Shown here piece after piece: positions 49,812 to 58,980 of a DNA stretch of 64,000 bases. Within the stretch, counting starts at the first letter, position 1. Each line of letters opens with the position of its first letter. The notes beneath the pieces were generated by a model. The model worked only from the letters and a program-made list of their open reading frames with translations, had not been told where the DNA came from and did not search any database. This DNA is from CAYUIG01 sp964444685 (lineage in GTDB: Bacteria > Gemmatimonadota > Gemmatimonadetes > Longimicrobiales > RSA9): contig CAYUIG010000008.1 of NCBI GenBank assembly GCA_964444685.1, positions 23,308-87,307 of the forward strand, read 5' to 3'. Position numbers and translations under genes: made by a program.

Positions 49812-50321
49812 ATGCTGAAAGTCGATCTGGCCCTCCTGGAACGGGAGCGGCGGGCCCCGATCGATGAGGTCATCCCGGCGGATGCCGCGCTCTGGCAGGA
49901 CCTCGGGCCCGCTCTCGGTGGACCCGTAAGGCTGACGGGCGAGGCGCAGCAGGCCGGTGAGGACGTGGTCGTCAGAGGGCGGGTGCAGGGGGTCGTTGCG
50001 GATGCCTGCCGGCGCTGTCTGCGGCCTGTGGAGGAGGGTTTCGACGACGCCGTCACCTGGCTATTCCGGGCGGGCGTGACGGCGCAGGAAGCCGAGGCCG
50101 AAGAGGTGTACGTGCTGCCGTCGCGCGGCACGGAGCTGGACCTGAGCCAGGCGGTGCGAGAGAGTGTCGCCCTGGCGGTGCCGGAATACCTCGTATGCGA
50201 CGCGGCGTGCAAGGGGCTCTGCCCGCACTGCGGCGTGAACTGGAACGAGACGACGTGCGATTGCCGGGAGCCCGCCGGGGATGATCGGTGGGCGGTGCTG
50301 CGGCGGGTGCGCACGGAGTGA
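49812..50321 (+). CDS. DUF177 (YceD-like) protein
   Basis: A 169-residue member of the DUF177 family, whose genes nearly always precede rpmF; in plants and E. coli the family has been tied to 23S rRNA processing or accumulation. It shows VVADACRRCLRPVEE near residue 65 (CxxC), and the C-terminal YLVCDAACKGLCPHCGVNWNETTCDC with a likely zinc site. ATG 49812 appears leaderless. rpmF begins 12 nt after its stop. Confidence 0.85.
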   Translation: MLKVDLALLERERRAPIDEVIPADAALWQDLGPALGGPVRLTGEAQQAGEDVVVRGRVQGVVADACRRCLRPVEEGFDDAVTWLFRAGVTAQEAEAEEVYVLPSRGTELDLSQAVRESVALAVPEYLVCDAACKGLCPHCGVNWNETTCDCREPAGDDRWAVLRRVRTE

Positions 50322-50333
50322 GCGGGAGGACCG

Positions 50334-50516
50334 ATGGCGGTACCAAAGAAGAAGGTCTCGAAGCAGCGGAAGCGGAAGCGCCGTGGCGCGATGAAGGCAG
50401 CGACGCCCACCGTGCACCGCTGCCCGAAGTGCGGAGACCCGAAGATTCCGCACCGGGTGTGTCCGACGTGCGGTACGTACCGGGGCGCGCAGGTGCTCGA
50501 GGTCGAAGAGATCTAG
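50334..50516 (+). CDS. rpmF: 50S ribosomal protein L32
   Basis: Structural protein of the large ribosomal subunit. The 60-residue protein starts MAVPKKKVSKQRKRKRR and holds a complete zinc ribbon (CPKCG and CPTCG), the zinc-dependent form. Start ATG 50334 follows GGGAGG. The order DUF177-rpmF-plsX-fabH is widely conserved. Confidence 0.97.
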   Translation: MAVPKKKVSKQRKRKRRGAMKAATPTVHRCPKCGDPKIPHRVCPTCGTYRGAQVLEVEEI

Positions 50517-50522
50517 GGAAGC

Positions 50523-51530
50523 GTGCGCATCGCGCTGGATGCCATGGGTACGGATCACCACCCCGGGGTGGAGATCCGGGGCGCGATCCAGGCGTTGCGC
50601 GAGGGCCCGGGATTCGAGATCGCGCTGGTCGGTGACGGCCGGCGGATCGAAGCGGAGCTTGCGCGCAGCGGGGCGTACCCGGCGGATCGGATCGACGTAG
50701 TGCACGCGTCGCAGACGGTCGAGCCGGGCGAGGCCGCGGCAACGGCGGTGCGCCGGAAGCGCGACTCCTCGATCGCGGTCGGGCTGCGACTGCAGCGGGA
50801 CGGCAAAGCGGACGCGTTCGTCAGCGCCGGATCGACCGGCGCCGTGATGGCCGCGTCCCTTTTCATTCTCAAAGCCCTTCCGGGTGTGGACCGCCCGACT
50901 GTCGCGACCGTATTGCCGACCGCAGCACAGCCGCTGCTGCTGGTCGATTCGGGCGCGAACGTGGACTGCAAGGCGCGGCACCTCGTACAGTTCGCGCAGC
51001 TCGGTGCGGTGTACGTCGAGGATGTCTGGCGCCGTTCGCGGCCACGGATCGGGCTGCTGAACATCGGCGAGGAGCCGGAGAAGGGCGACGAGCTGGCCGC
51101 CGAGGCGCATCAGCTGCTGGCCGAGAGCGGGCTGAACTTCATCGGCAACGTCGAGGGCCGCGACATCATTCGCGGCGTGTGCGACGTGCTGGTGTGCGAC
51201 GGCTTCGTCGGCAACGTGCTGCTGAAGTTCTACGAGTCGGTGATGGGCTTCATGCACGGCCTGCTGAGCGAGCGGCTCGCGGCGACCGTCGGTGCCGAGC
51301 TCGAGGACGTGTTTCGCCCGTTCGACTGGACGGAGTACGGCGGTGCGCCGCTGCTGGGAGTGAACGGCGTCACGATCATCTGTCATGGCGGTTCGCCGCC
51401 GCACGCGATTGCGAACGCGATCGGGGTGGCGCGGCAGGCCGTGTCGACGCGGATGGTCGGTCACATTCGCGAAGTGGCGAAGAGTCCGCACGGCGCGTGG
51501 CGCGGTGCGGCCGGATCGGAGGGTGGATGA
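50523..51530 (+). CDS. plsX: Phosphate acyltransferase PlsX
   Basis: Converts acyl-ACP to acyl-phosphate for phospholipid synthesis. The 335-residue protein has IALDAMGTDHHPGVEIRGA at its start, FVSAGSTGAVMAASLF near residue 100, LLVDSGANVDCKA near residue 139, IGEEPEKGDEL, and the C-terminal LLGVNGVTIICHGGSPPHAI. Start GTG 50523 is 6 nt after rpmF. It overlaps fabH by ATGA. Confidence 0.95.
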   Translation: MRIALDAMGTDHHPGVEIRGAIQALREGPGFEIALVGDGRRIEAELARSGAYPADRIDVVHASQTVEPGEAAATAVRRKRDSSIAVGLRLQRDGKADAFVSAGSTGAVMAASLFILKALPGVDRPTVATVLPTAAQPLLLVDSGANVDCKARHLVQFAQLGAVYVEDVWRRSRPRIGLLNIGEEPEKGDELAAEAHQLLAESGLNFIGNVEGRDIIRGVCDVLVCDGFVGNVLLKFYESVMGFMHGLLSERLAATVGAELEDVFRPFDWTEYGGAPLLGVNGVTIICHGGSPPHAIANAIGVARQAVSTRMVGHIREVAKSPHGAWRGAAGSEGG

Positions 51531-52519
51531 AGTCGCCGAAACCGATCGTGGAGATCGTGGCGACGGGGCGGTACCTGCCCGATCGCGTGATGACGAACGC
51601 GGAGCTCGAGCAGATGCTCGACACCTCCGACGAGTGGATTCGGGAGCGCACGGGCATCCGCGAGCGGCGCATCGCACCGCCCGAGATGGGCGCGGCGGAG
51701 ATGGGTGCGCGCGCATCGCGGATCGCGATGGAGCGCGCGGGTGTGCAGCCAGGCGAGGTGGACCTGATCGTGGTCGCCACAGCCACGCCGGACCGGCTGC
51801 TGCCCTCGACCGCATGCGACATGCAGGCGCTGCTCGGCGCGACGAACGCGGCCGCGTTCGACATTTCGGCCGCGTGCTCCGGGTTCATCTACGCGCTGAG
51901 TGTCGCCGAGGGTCACCTCGCCGCGGGCCGCGCCGAGATCGCGCTCGTCGTGTCGGCCGAGAAGATGACCGGCATCGTCGACTGGGGTGATCGTTCGACG
52001 TTCGTGCTCTTCGGCGATGGCGCCGGTGCGGCCATCGTGCGGCGCAGCACGAACGGCCGCGGCCTCCTCTCCAGCTTCATCCGCTCCGACGGTACCCTCG
52101 CGGAACTGCTCTGGCGTCCGGCGGGCGGCGTGCTCGTGCCGATGGACGTCGCGGTGCTGGACGAGAAGCGGCACCTCGTGAAGATGGCGGGCCGCGAAGT
52201 ATTCAAGGCGGCCGTACGTTCGATGGCGGAAGCGTCCGATCAGGCGCTGCAGCGCGCCGGGCTCACCGGGGACGACATCGACCTCTTCATTCCCCACCAG
52301 GCCAATATCCGCATCATCGAGGCGACGGCGCGTTACGCGAACGTGCCGATGGAGAAGGTGTGGGTGAACGTGGACCGGTACGGGAACATGAGCTCCGCGA
52401 CGATCCCTGTGGCGCTCGACGAAGCGCTGGAGCAGGGACGTATCAAGCCGGGTGACAATGTTCTGATGGTCGCGTTCGGAGCGGGATTCACCTGGGCGTC
52501 CGCGGTGCTCCGGTGGTAG
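51527..52519 (+). CDS. fabH: 3-oxoacyl-ACP synthase III (FabH)
   Basis: Starts fatty-acid synthesis by condensing an acyl-CoA primer with malonyl-ACP. The 330-residue protein has the nucleophile Cys117 in DISAACSGF, the catalytic His in LFIPHQANIRI and Asn in RYGNMSSATIP. GDRSTFVLFGDGAGA and the C-terminal FGAGFTWAS are also typical. It starts at ATG 51527 in the plsX stop and overlaps fabD by 7 nt. Confidence 0.96.
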   Translation: MKSPKPIVEIVATGRYLPDRVMTNAELEQMLDTSDEWIRERTGIRERRIAPPEMGAAEMGARASRIAMERAGVQPGEVDLIVVATATPDRLLPSTACDMQALLGATNAAAFDISAACSGFIYALSVAEGHLAAGRAEIALVVSAEKMTGIVDWGDRSTFVLFGDGAGAAIVRRSTNGRGLLSSFIRSDGTLAELLWRPAGGVLVPMDVAVLDEKRHLVKMAGREVFKAAVRSMAEASDQALQRAGLTGDDIDLFIPHQANIRIIEATARYANVPMEKVWVNVDRYGNMSSATIPVALDEALEQGRIKPGDNVLMVAFGAGFTWASAVLRW

Positions 52520-53436
52520 GCCTGCTCTTCCCGGGCCAGGGTGCCCAGCAGGTCGGCATGGGGCGCGACCTCGCGGATGCGTTCGAGGAGGCGCGCCGCA
52601 CCTTCGAGGAGGCCGACGACGTACTCGGCCGCGCGCTGTCGCGCATCGCATGGGAGGGACCGGAGGCGGAGCTGACGGCCACGCGCAACGCGCAGCCGGC
52701 CATCTTCGTGCATTCGATCGCGGCGTGGCGCGTCGTGAGTGCGCGCGTCGACAGCATCGCACTCGCCGCCGGCCACTCGGTGGGCGAGCTGAGTGCACAC
52801 GCCGCCGCGGGTACAATGAGCTTCGAGGATGCGCTGCGTACGGTGCAGCGGCGCGCGGAGCTGATGCACGAAGCGGCGACGGCGCGCCCCGGCACGATGG
52901 CGGCGGTGCTGGCCGCGGGTGATGTCGCGGAGCAGCTCTGCGACGATGCGACGCTCGGCGACTCGATCTGCGTGCCCGCGAACTACAACGCGCCGGCGCA
53001 GGTGGTGATCAGCGGAGACGAGGAGGCGGTGCTCCGTGCACTGGATCTCGCGAAGGGTGCCGGCACACGCACGGTCCGGCTCGCGGTATCCGGCGCGTTC
53101 CACTCGCCTCTGATGGAGCCCGCGGCAATGGGACTGGCCGCACATCTCGCGGCGACGACACTGCATGCCGGAGACTTCGGCGTGGTGTCGAACGTGACCG
53201 GCTCCGTCGAGCGCGACCCCGAGCGGGTGCGCGACCTGCTCGTGCAGCAGCTCACGGCGCCGGTGCGGTGGACGGACTGCATGCGCACCATGCTCGACGA
53301 GGGCGCGCGCACGTTCCTCGAGCTGGGGCCGGGCAAGGTGCTCACCGGTCTGCTGCGCCGGATCGACCGGGACGTGTCGTGCACCCACCTCGGTACGGTC
53401 GCGGACATGGAGACCTTCATGGCGGGGGTGCCGTGA
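52513..53436 (+). CDS. fabD: Malonyl-CoA:ACP transacylase
   Basis: Loads malonate on acyl carrier protein. The 307-residue protein has FPGQGAQQVGMG at residues 6-17, the catalytic Ser89 in GHSVGELSAH, NYNAPAQVVISG, the catalytic His in SGAFHSPLM, and ELGPGKVLTGL near the end. It starts at GTG 52513 and ends in a GTGA overlap with fabG. Confidence 0.95.
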   Translation: MVGLLFPGQGAQQVGMGRDLADAFEEARRTFEEADDVLGRALSRIAWEGPEAELTATRNAQPAIFVHSIAAWRVVSARVDSIALAAGHSVGELSAHAAAGTMSFEDALRTVQRRAELMHEAATARPGTMAAVLAAGDVAEQLCDDATLGDSICVPANYNAPAQVVISGDEEAVLRALDLAKGAGTRTVRLAVSGAFHSPLMEPAAMGLAAHLAATTLHAGDFGVVSNVTGSVERDPERVRDLLVQQLTAPVRWTDCMRTMLDEGARTFLELGPGKVLTGLLRRIDRDVSCTHLGTVADMETFMAGVP

Positions 53437-54170
53437 GCGAGTTGGCGGGGCAGGTCGCACTGGTCACCGGCGCCAGCCGGGGGATCGGCCGCGCGATCGC
53501 GGAGCAGCTCGCGGCGGCGGGAGCGCGCGTGGCGGTCGTGTCCCGCTCGCAGGAGCGGAGCGACGAGGTGGCCGCGGCGCTGCCCGGTGAGGGTCACAAG
53601 GGCTTCGTCTGCGACGTGTCGGACGAGGCGGCCGTGGATGCGCTCGTACCGGCGGTCGAGGAAGCGCTGGGACCGATCGACATCCTCGTCAACAACGCGG
53701 GCATCACGGCCGACAACATCCTCGTGCGTCTCAGCAGTGAAGCGTGGGACCGCGTGGTGGACACGAACCTCAAGGGCGCGTTCCAGACGATCCGCGCCGC
53801 CAGCCGCGGCATGATGCGCCGCCGCCGGGGGCGCATCATCAACATCACGAGCATTGTGGGGATCACCGGGAACCGCGGTCAGGCGAATTACGCCGCCTCG
53901 AAGGCGGGGCTGATCGGGCTGACCAAGGCAGTGGCCAAGGAGCTGGCGTCGCGCGGCATCTTGTGCAACGCCGTCGCGCCCGGTTTTATTGAGACCGAAA
54001 TGACGGCCGCGCTGCCGGAAGCGGCACGCACGGCGCTGGAGTCGCAGATTGCACTCGGCCGGCTCGGTACCGCGGAGGATGTGGCGGGTGTGGTGCGTTT
54101 TCTCGCGGGGCCGGCTTCGTCGTATATCACGGGGCAGGTCATCGTCGTCGATGGCGGCATGGTGGTCTGA
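53433..54170 (+). CDS. fabG: 3-oxoacyl-ACP reductase (FabG)
   Basis: NADPH-dependent SDR enzyme that reduces 3-oxoacyl-ACP. The 245-residue protein has the cofactor motif TGASRGIGRA (12-21), NNAG (87-90), and the catalytic Ser140, Tyr153 and Lys157 (YAASK), plus APGFIETEMTAALP and the C-terminal SYITGQVIVVDGGMV. Start is GTG 53433. acpP follows after 22 nt with its own GAGAGG ribosome site. Confidence 0.96.
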   Translation: MSELAGQVALVTGASRGIGRAIAEQLAAAGARVAVVSRSQERSDEVAAALPGEGHKGFVCDVSDEAAVDALVPAVEEALGPIDILVNNAGITADNILVRLSSEAWDRVVDTNLKGAFQTIRAASRGMMRRRRGRIINITSIVGITGNRGQANYAASKAGLIGLTKAVAKELASRGILCNAVAPGFIETEMTAALPEAARTALESQIALGRLGTAEDVAGVVRFLAGPASSYITGQVIVVDGGMVV

Positions 54171-54192
54171 CCCTTCAACACGAGAGGACAGC

Positions 54193-54435
54193 ATGGCGGA
54201 CAGCACCGAAACGAAGGTCAAGGAAATCATCATCAACGAGCTCGGGGTCGAACCCGAGAAGGTGACGATGGAGGCTTCCTTCGTGGAGGACCTGGGCGCC
54301 GACTCGCTGGATACGGTCGAGCTCGTCATGGCGTTCGAGGAGGAGTTCGGCATCGAGATCCCCGACGAGGATGCCGAGAACCTTCAGACGGTAGGCGATG
54401 CCGTGAAGTACCTGAAGGAGAAGGGAATCGACTGA
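54193..54435 (+). CDS. acpP: Acyl carrier protein
   Basis: Carries growing acyl chains on a 4'-phosphopantetheine attached to Ser38 in the DSL motif (LGADSLDTVEL). The 80-residue, acidic four-helix protein also supplies the octanoyl group that LipB uses. Start ATG 54193. fabF follows after 19 nt. Confidence 0.97.
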   Translation: MADSTETKVKEIIINELGVEPEKVTMEASFVEDLGADSLDTVELVMAFEEEFGIEIPDEDAENLQTVGDAVKYLKEKGID

Positions 54436-54454
54436 GGCGGCCGGCGTAGAGCGC

Positions 54455-55720
54455 ATGCTGAAGCGATCGGCCCGGGGCCACCGCGTGGTGGTGACCGGGC
54501 TGGGTCTCGCGACCCCGGTGGGCAACGACGTGGAGTCTGCGTGGAACGCGCTGCTTGCCGGCAGGAGCGGTGCGGGCCCCATCACGCACTTCGATGCCAC
54601 GGAATTCGAGGTCCGCTTCGCCGCCGAGGTGAAGGACTTCGATCCGTCCGCGTGGATGGACCGGAAGGAGGTGCGACGCACCGACCGGTTCACGCAGTTC
54701 GCCATGGCCGTGGCCCAGCAGGCGGTGGAGCACTCCGCCCTGGAGAGCTACGGCCGCCTGAATCGCGACCGCGTCGGCGTCATCATCGCGAGCGGCATCG
54801 GCGGGATCGCCACGTTCGAGGAGCAGGCACGCGTGATGGTGGAGCGCGGGCCGAAGCGGATCAGCCCGTTCTTCATTCCGATGTTCATCCCCGACATCGC
54901 TGCGGGTCACGTCTCGATGCGCTACGGTTTCCGCGGGCCCAACTACTGCACGGTGTCCGCGTGCGCATCGAGCGCCCATGCCGTGGGCGACGCGTATCGG
55001 ATCCTGGAGCGCGGCGAGGCGGACGTGATGCTGGTCGGCGGGACGGAAGCGACGATCACGCCGATGGCGATCGCCGGCTTCACGAACATGAAGGCACTGT
55101 CGGCGCGCAACGATTCACCGGAGACGGCGAGCCGGCCGTTCGACGCGGGACGCGACGGCTTCGTGATGGGAGAAGGGGCAGGGATGCTGGTGCTGGAAAC
55201 ACTGGAGCATGCCGTAAACCGCGGTGCGGAGATCCTGGGTGAGGTGATCGGCTTCGGCCAGAGCGCGGACGCGCATCACCTGACCGCGCCTGCACCGATG
55301 GGCGCGGGCGCGCAGATCGCGATGCGCGCTGCGCTGGAGGACGCACGTCTCACGACGGCGGACGTGGATTACATCAACGCGCACGGCACGTCGACGCCGA
55401 TGAACGACCTGAACGAGACGCTCGCCGTGAAGGCCGTGTTCGGTGACGACGCCTACCGGCTCGTCATGGGGTCGACCAAGTCGATGACCGGGCATCAGCT
55501 CGGCGCGGCGGGTGCGGTCGAGACGGTGATCTGCGTGCTCGTCTGCGGGCGGGACGTGATCCCGCCGACCATCAACTTCAGCGTGCAGGACCCGGAGTGC
55601 GATCTCGACTACGCGCACAACCGGGTCGTGGAGCGGCCGGTGTCGGTGGCGCTCTCCAACTCGTTCGGCTTCGGCGGACACAATGTGTGTCTCGCCGTGC
55701 GGGACTGGGACGGATCGTGA
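54455..55720 (+). CDS. fabF: 3-oxoacyl-ACP synthase II (FabF)
   Basis: Elongating ketosynthase. The 421-residue protein has the nucleophile Cys170 in TVSACASSAHAVGDA, the two catalytic histidines in NAHGTSTPMND and KSMTGHQLGAAGA, and the C-terminal NSFGFGGHN. It starts at ATG 54455. It ends in a GTGA overlap with mqnE, tying fatty-acid and menaquinone genes into one unit. Confidence 0.95.
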   Translation: MLKRSARGHRVVVTGLGLATPVGNDVESAWNALLAGRSGAGPITHFDATEFEVRFAAEVKDFDPSAWMDRKEVRRTDRFTQFAMAVAQQAVEHSALESYGRLNRDRVGVIIASGIGGIATFEEQARVMVERGPKRISPFFIPMFIPDIAAGHVSMRYGFRGPNYCTVSACASSAHAVGDAYRILERGEADVMLVGGTEATITPMAIAGFTNMKALSARNDSPETASRPFDAGRDGFVMGEGAGMLVLETLEHAVNRGAEILGEVIGFGQSADAHHLTAPAPMGAGAQIAMRAALEDARLTTADVDYINAHGTSTPMNDLNETLAVKAVFGDDAYRLVMGSTKSMTGHQLGAAGAVETVICVLVCGRDVIPPTINFSVQDPECDLDYAHNRVVERPVSVALSNSFGFGGHNVCLAVRDWDGS

Positions 55721-56853
55721 GCGCGCTGGCGGCCGAGCTGGCGGTCGAGCCGACCGATCGCCGTCTCGTTCCCATCGCGGAGAAGGTCATCGAGCGCGAG
55801 CGGCTGACGCCCGAGGAGGGGCTCGCACTCTTCGAGTCGAAGGACCTGCTGGCCGTCGGCGCGATGGCCGATCTCGCCAACCGCCGCATCAACGGCGACC
55901 GCGTCTTCCTCACGGCGAACCAGCACCTCAACCCCACCAACGTCTGCATCCTGCGCGCGACCTGCACGTTCTGTTCGTTCGCGCGCCGGCCGAAGGAGGA
56001 CGGGGCATACACGATGTCGCTCGAGGAGGCCTTCCACGAGGCTTCACTCGCTCGCGACACGCCTGTCCGCGAGTTCCACATCGTCGGCGGGCTGCATCCG
56101 AAGCTGCCGCTCTCGTACTACGAGGATCTGATCCGCGGGCTGAAGGAGCAGCATCCGGGCGTCGAGGTGAAGGCGCTGACCGCAGTGGAGATCGCACACC
56201 TCGCGCGCGTCGAGAGGACGACGGTCGGCGAAGTACTCGAGCGACTCGTCGCGGCCGGGCTCGACACGATGCCGGGCGGCGGGGCGGAGGTGTTCGCGAA
56301 GGGCGTGCGCGCGACGATCGCCGAGCGCAAGCTCGCGGCCGAGGAGTGGCTGGACGTGCACCGCCAGGCGCACGGCATGGGGATCCGCACGAACTGCACG
56401 ATGCTGTACGGTCACGTCGAGACGTACCAGGACCGCATCGACCACCTGGAGATGCTGCGCCGGCTCCAGGACGAGACCGACGGCTTCCTCGCCTACATCC
56501 CGCTCGCGTACCATCCGGACAACAACGAGCTGGGCGAGCAGCTGGGGCGTACGGGCACGGCCACGACCGGGTTCGACGATCTGAAGAACCTCGCGGTCGG
56601 GCGGCTCTACCTCGACAACATCGCGCACATCAAGACGCACTGGATCATGAACACCATGAAGGTGAGCCAGATCGCACTGCACTTCGGTGTGGATGATCTG
56701 GAGGGTACGGTGCGGCGCGAACGGATCTACCACGACGCCGGCGCACAGACGCCGGAGTGGGTGACGTTCAATGAGATCGTGCGGCTGATTCGCGACGCCG
56801 GGAAGCGGCCGGTCGAGCGGTCGGTGCGCTATGAGGAGAAGCGGGAATGGTGA
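55717..56853 (+). CDS. mqnE: Aminofutalosine synthase MqnE (radical SAM), atypical CX5CX2C cluster motif
   Basis: Second step of the futalosine route to menaquinone: joins the MqnA product to S-adenosylmethionine-derived adenosine. The 378-residue protein matches the family in LNPTNVC, HIVGGLHPKLPLSYYEDLI, EVKALTAVEIAH, NCTMLYGHVETYQDRIDH and YHPDNNELGEQL. The cluster cysteines are Cys77, Cys83 and Cys86 (CILRATCTFC), spaced CX5CX2C rather than the common CX3CX2C; such spacing is known in other radical SAM enzymes (for example HmdB). It starts at GTG 55717 in the fabF stop. mqnA, mqnB and mqnD are not in the window. Confidence 0.9.
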   Translation: MSALAAELAVEPTDRRLVPIAEKVIERERLTPEEGLALFESKDLLAVGAMADLANRRINGDRVFLTANQHLNPTNVCILRATCTFCSFARRPKEDGAYTMSLEEAFHEASLARDTPVREFHIVGGLHPKLPLSYYEDLIRGLKEQHPGVEVKALTAVEIAHLARVERTTVGEVLERLVAAGLDTMPGGGAEVFAKGVRATIAERKLAAEEWLDVHRQAHGMGIRTNCTMLYGHVETYQDRIDHLEMLRRLQDETDGFLAYIPLAYHPDNNELGEQLGRTGTATTGFDDLKNLAVGRLYLDNIAHIKTHWIMNTMKVSQIALHFGVDDLEGTVRRERIYHDAGAQTPEWVTFNEIVRLIRDAGKRPVERSVRYEEKREW

Positions 56854-58097
56854 AGCCGGCCGAGCAGCGTGCGCTGCCGATTCTGTCGTCGGTCAGCCCG
56901 CGGCTGCGGGAGCCGACGCCGACCGGCTCGGTGGGACTCTCCCGGCAGACGCCGCAGCCCGTGTACGAACCGGCGCCGCTCGAGAGCCGTCCGCACGCGG
57001 ACGAGATCGCGCACTGGCTCGACGTGATGGAGAACACGTCGCTGCTCGAGCTGGGTGCGCGCGCCGATGCGGAGCGGCGGCGCCGGCATCCGGAGGGCGT
57101 GGTCTCCTACATCGTCGACCGCAACATCAACTACACGAACGTGTGCGTGACGGACTGCCGGTTCTGCGCGTTCTACCGGCGTCCGAAGGATGATGAGGCG
57201 TACGTCCTGAGCTACGAGGAGATCGGGGCGAAGATCGACGAGGCGAAGGCGCTGGGCGCGGTGCAGATCCTGATGCAGGGCGGGCACAACCCGTGGCTGC
57301 CGCTGGACTGGTACCTCGACCTGCTGCGCTACATCAAGGAGCACCACCCGATCCACGTGCACGGCTTCAGTGCATCGGAGATCGAGACGATCGCGAAAGT
57401 GACGAAGCTGCCGGTCGACGATGTGCTGCGTCAGCTCCGTGATGCAGGGCTCGACTCGATGCCGGGCGCGGGTGCGGAGATCCTCGTGGATGGTGTGCGC
57501 GACGTGATCGCGCCGAAGAAGATCGACTCGTCGCGCTGGCTGGAGATCCACGAGGCCGCGCACGAGGCGGGCCTGCTCACGACCGCCACGATGATGTACG
57601 GTGTGGGCGAGACGTGGGCGGACCGGCTGGAGCACATCCTGAAGGTGCGGGCCTCTCAGGCGCGCAGCCTCGAGCGCGGCGCGGGTCGGTACACGGCGTT
57701 CATCGCATGGTCGTTCCAGCCACTGCACACGGAGATGCGCGACTGGGAGCTGTCGCTCGGTACCGGCATGGACTACCTGCGCGTGACGAGCCTCGCGCGC
57801 CTCGTGCTCGACAATATCGACAACCTGCAGGTCTCGTACGTCACGCAGGGGCCGAAGATGGCGCAGCTCGCGCTCGGCTTCGGTGCCAACGACTTCGGCT
57901 CGCTCATGATCGAGGAGAACGTCGTGAGTGCAGCCGGCATCGACTTCATCATGCCGGAGGCCGAGATCCGGCGGCTGATCGAGGACGCGGGCTTCACGCC
58001 GCGCCGGCGCTATCAGGACTACCGGCTCGCCGAAGAAGGGGACACCGGCTGTCCCTGCTGCGCGTGGCGCGAGACCGCGATGGTGGAGGCGCAATGA
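56847..58097 (+). CDS. mqnC: Cyclic dehypoxanthinyl futalosine synthase MqnC (radical SAM)
   Basis: Cyclises dehypoxanthinyl futalosine, a later step of the same pathway. The 416-residue protein has the canonical CX3CX2C motif (Cys100, Cys104, Cys107: CVTDCRFC), MQGGHNPWLPLDWYLDLL, HGFSASEIETIAK, LDSMPGAGAEILVDGVRD and MMYGVGETWADRLEH. It carries a disordered N-terminal extension of about 45 residues and a CPCC pair near the C-terminus (GDTGCPCCAW). It overlaps mqnE by 7 nt and purE by ATGA. Confidence 0.93.
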   Translation: MVKPAEQRALPILSSVSPRLREPTPTGSVGLSRQTPQPVYEPAPLESRPHADEIAHWLDVMENTSLLELGARADAERRRRHPEGVVSYIVDRNINYTNVCVTDCRFCAFYRRPKDDEAYVLSYEEIGAKIDEAKALGAVQILMQGGHNPWLPLDWYLDLLRYIKEHHPIHVHGFSASEIETIAKVTKLPVDDVLRQLRDAGLDSMPGAGAEILVDGVRDVIAPKKIDSSRWLEIHEAAHEAGLLTTATMMYGVGETWADRLEHILKVRASQARSLERGAGRYTAFIAWSFQPLHTEMRDWELSLGTGMDYLRVTSLARLVLDNIDNLQVSYVTQGPKMAQLALGFGANDFGSLMIEENVVSAAGIDFIMPEAEIRRLIEDAGFTPRRRYQDYRLAEEGDTGCPCCAWRETAMVEAQ

Positions 58098-58504
58098 GCC
58101 GCGTCCTGATCCTCATGGGGTCGGAATCGGATCGGGAGCGTATGGAGAAGGCGCTCCCGATTCTGCATGAGGCCGGTGTCGAGACGGAGGTGGCCGTCTC
58201 GAGCGCGCATCGCGAGCCGGATCGCACGGCCGAGCTTGCGCGCACCGCCGAAGAGAAGGGCTTCGCGGTCGTGATCTGCGGCGCGGGCCTGTCGGCTGCA
58301 CTGCCGGGCGTGGTTGCGGCGCACACGAAGCTGCCCGTGATCGGCGTACCGCTGTCGGCAGCACTCGGCGGCCTGGATGCGCTGCTGTCCACGGTACAGA
58401 TGCCGCCGGGCGTACCGGTCGCATGTGTGGGCATCGACAACGCCCGCAACGCCGCACACCTCGCGTTGCGCATCCTGCGGCTCACCGGCAAGACACCCGC
58501 GTGA
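58094..58504 (+). CDS. purE: N5-carboxyaminoimidazole ribonucleotide mutase PurE
   Basis: Moves a carboxyl group in de novo purine synthesis (N5-CAIR to CAIR). The 136-residue protein begins VLILMGSESDRERM, has the SSAHREPDR substrate loop near residue 38, CGAGLSAALPGVVAAHT near residue 63, and the LLSTVQMPPGVPVA segment. It is slightly shorter than the usual 160 or so. It overlaps both mqnC and ispF. purK is not next to it; its placement after mqnC is unusual. Confidence 0.94.
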   Translation: MSRVLILMGSESDRERMEKALPILHEAGVETEVAVSSAHREPDRTAELARTAEEKGFAVVICGAGLSAALPGVVAAHTKLPVIGVPLSAALGGLDALLSTVQMPPGVPVACVGIDNARNAAHLALRILRLTGKTPA

Positions 58505-58977
58505 GAGTCGGCTTCGGCTGGGACTCCCACCGCTTCTCGGCCGGGCGGCCGCTGATCCTCGGTGGCGTGCACCTGCCGGACGCCCCCGGTCTCGCCGGGC
58601 ACTCGGACGCCGACGCCGTCGCCCATGCCGTGACGGATGCGGTGCTGGGCGCTGCGGCGCTCGGTGACATTGGCACACACTTCCCACCCACGGACGCGCG
58701 CTGGCGCGATGCGGACTCGATCGGGCTACTGTCGCAGGCCGTGCGGCTCGCGCGCGCCGCGGGGTGGGTCGTCGGCAACGTGGATGTGACCGTGATCTGC
58801 GAGCGGCCGAAGCTCGGCCCCTACGCGGACGCGATGCGTGAACGGCTCGCGGCCGCACTCGCGGTCGAGCCGGGCGCGGTTTCGATCAAGGCGAAGACGA
58901 ACGAAGGAATGGGCTGGATCGGACGCGGCGAGGGGATCGGCGCGGCGGCCGTGGCCCTGCTACACGCGGCGCGGTGA
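58501..58977 (+). CDS. ispF: 2-C-methyl-D-erythritol 2,4-cyclodiphosphate synthase IspF
   Basis: Forms the cyclodiphosphate intermediate of the MEP isoprenoid pathway, which supplies the menaquinone side chain. The 158-residue protein has zinc ligands Asp8 and His10 (GWDSHRF) and His34 (GHSDADAV), the ALGDIGTHFPPTD motif and the C-terminal IKAKTNEGMGWIGRGEGI. It starts at GTG 58501 in the purE stop. ispD, often fused or adjacent, is absent here. Confidence 0.95.
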   Translation: MRVGFGWDSHRFSAGRPLILGGVHLPDAPGLAGHSDADAVAHAVTDAVLGAAALGDIGTHFPPTDARWRDADSIGLLSQAVRLARAAGWVVGNVDVTVICERPKLGPYADAMRERLAAALAVEPGAVSIKAKTNEGMGWIGRGEGIGAAAVALLHAAR

Positions 58978-58980
58978 GCC

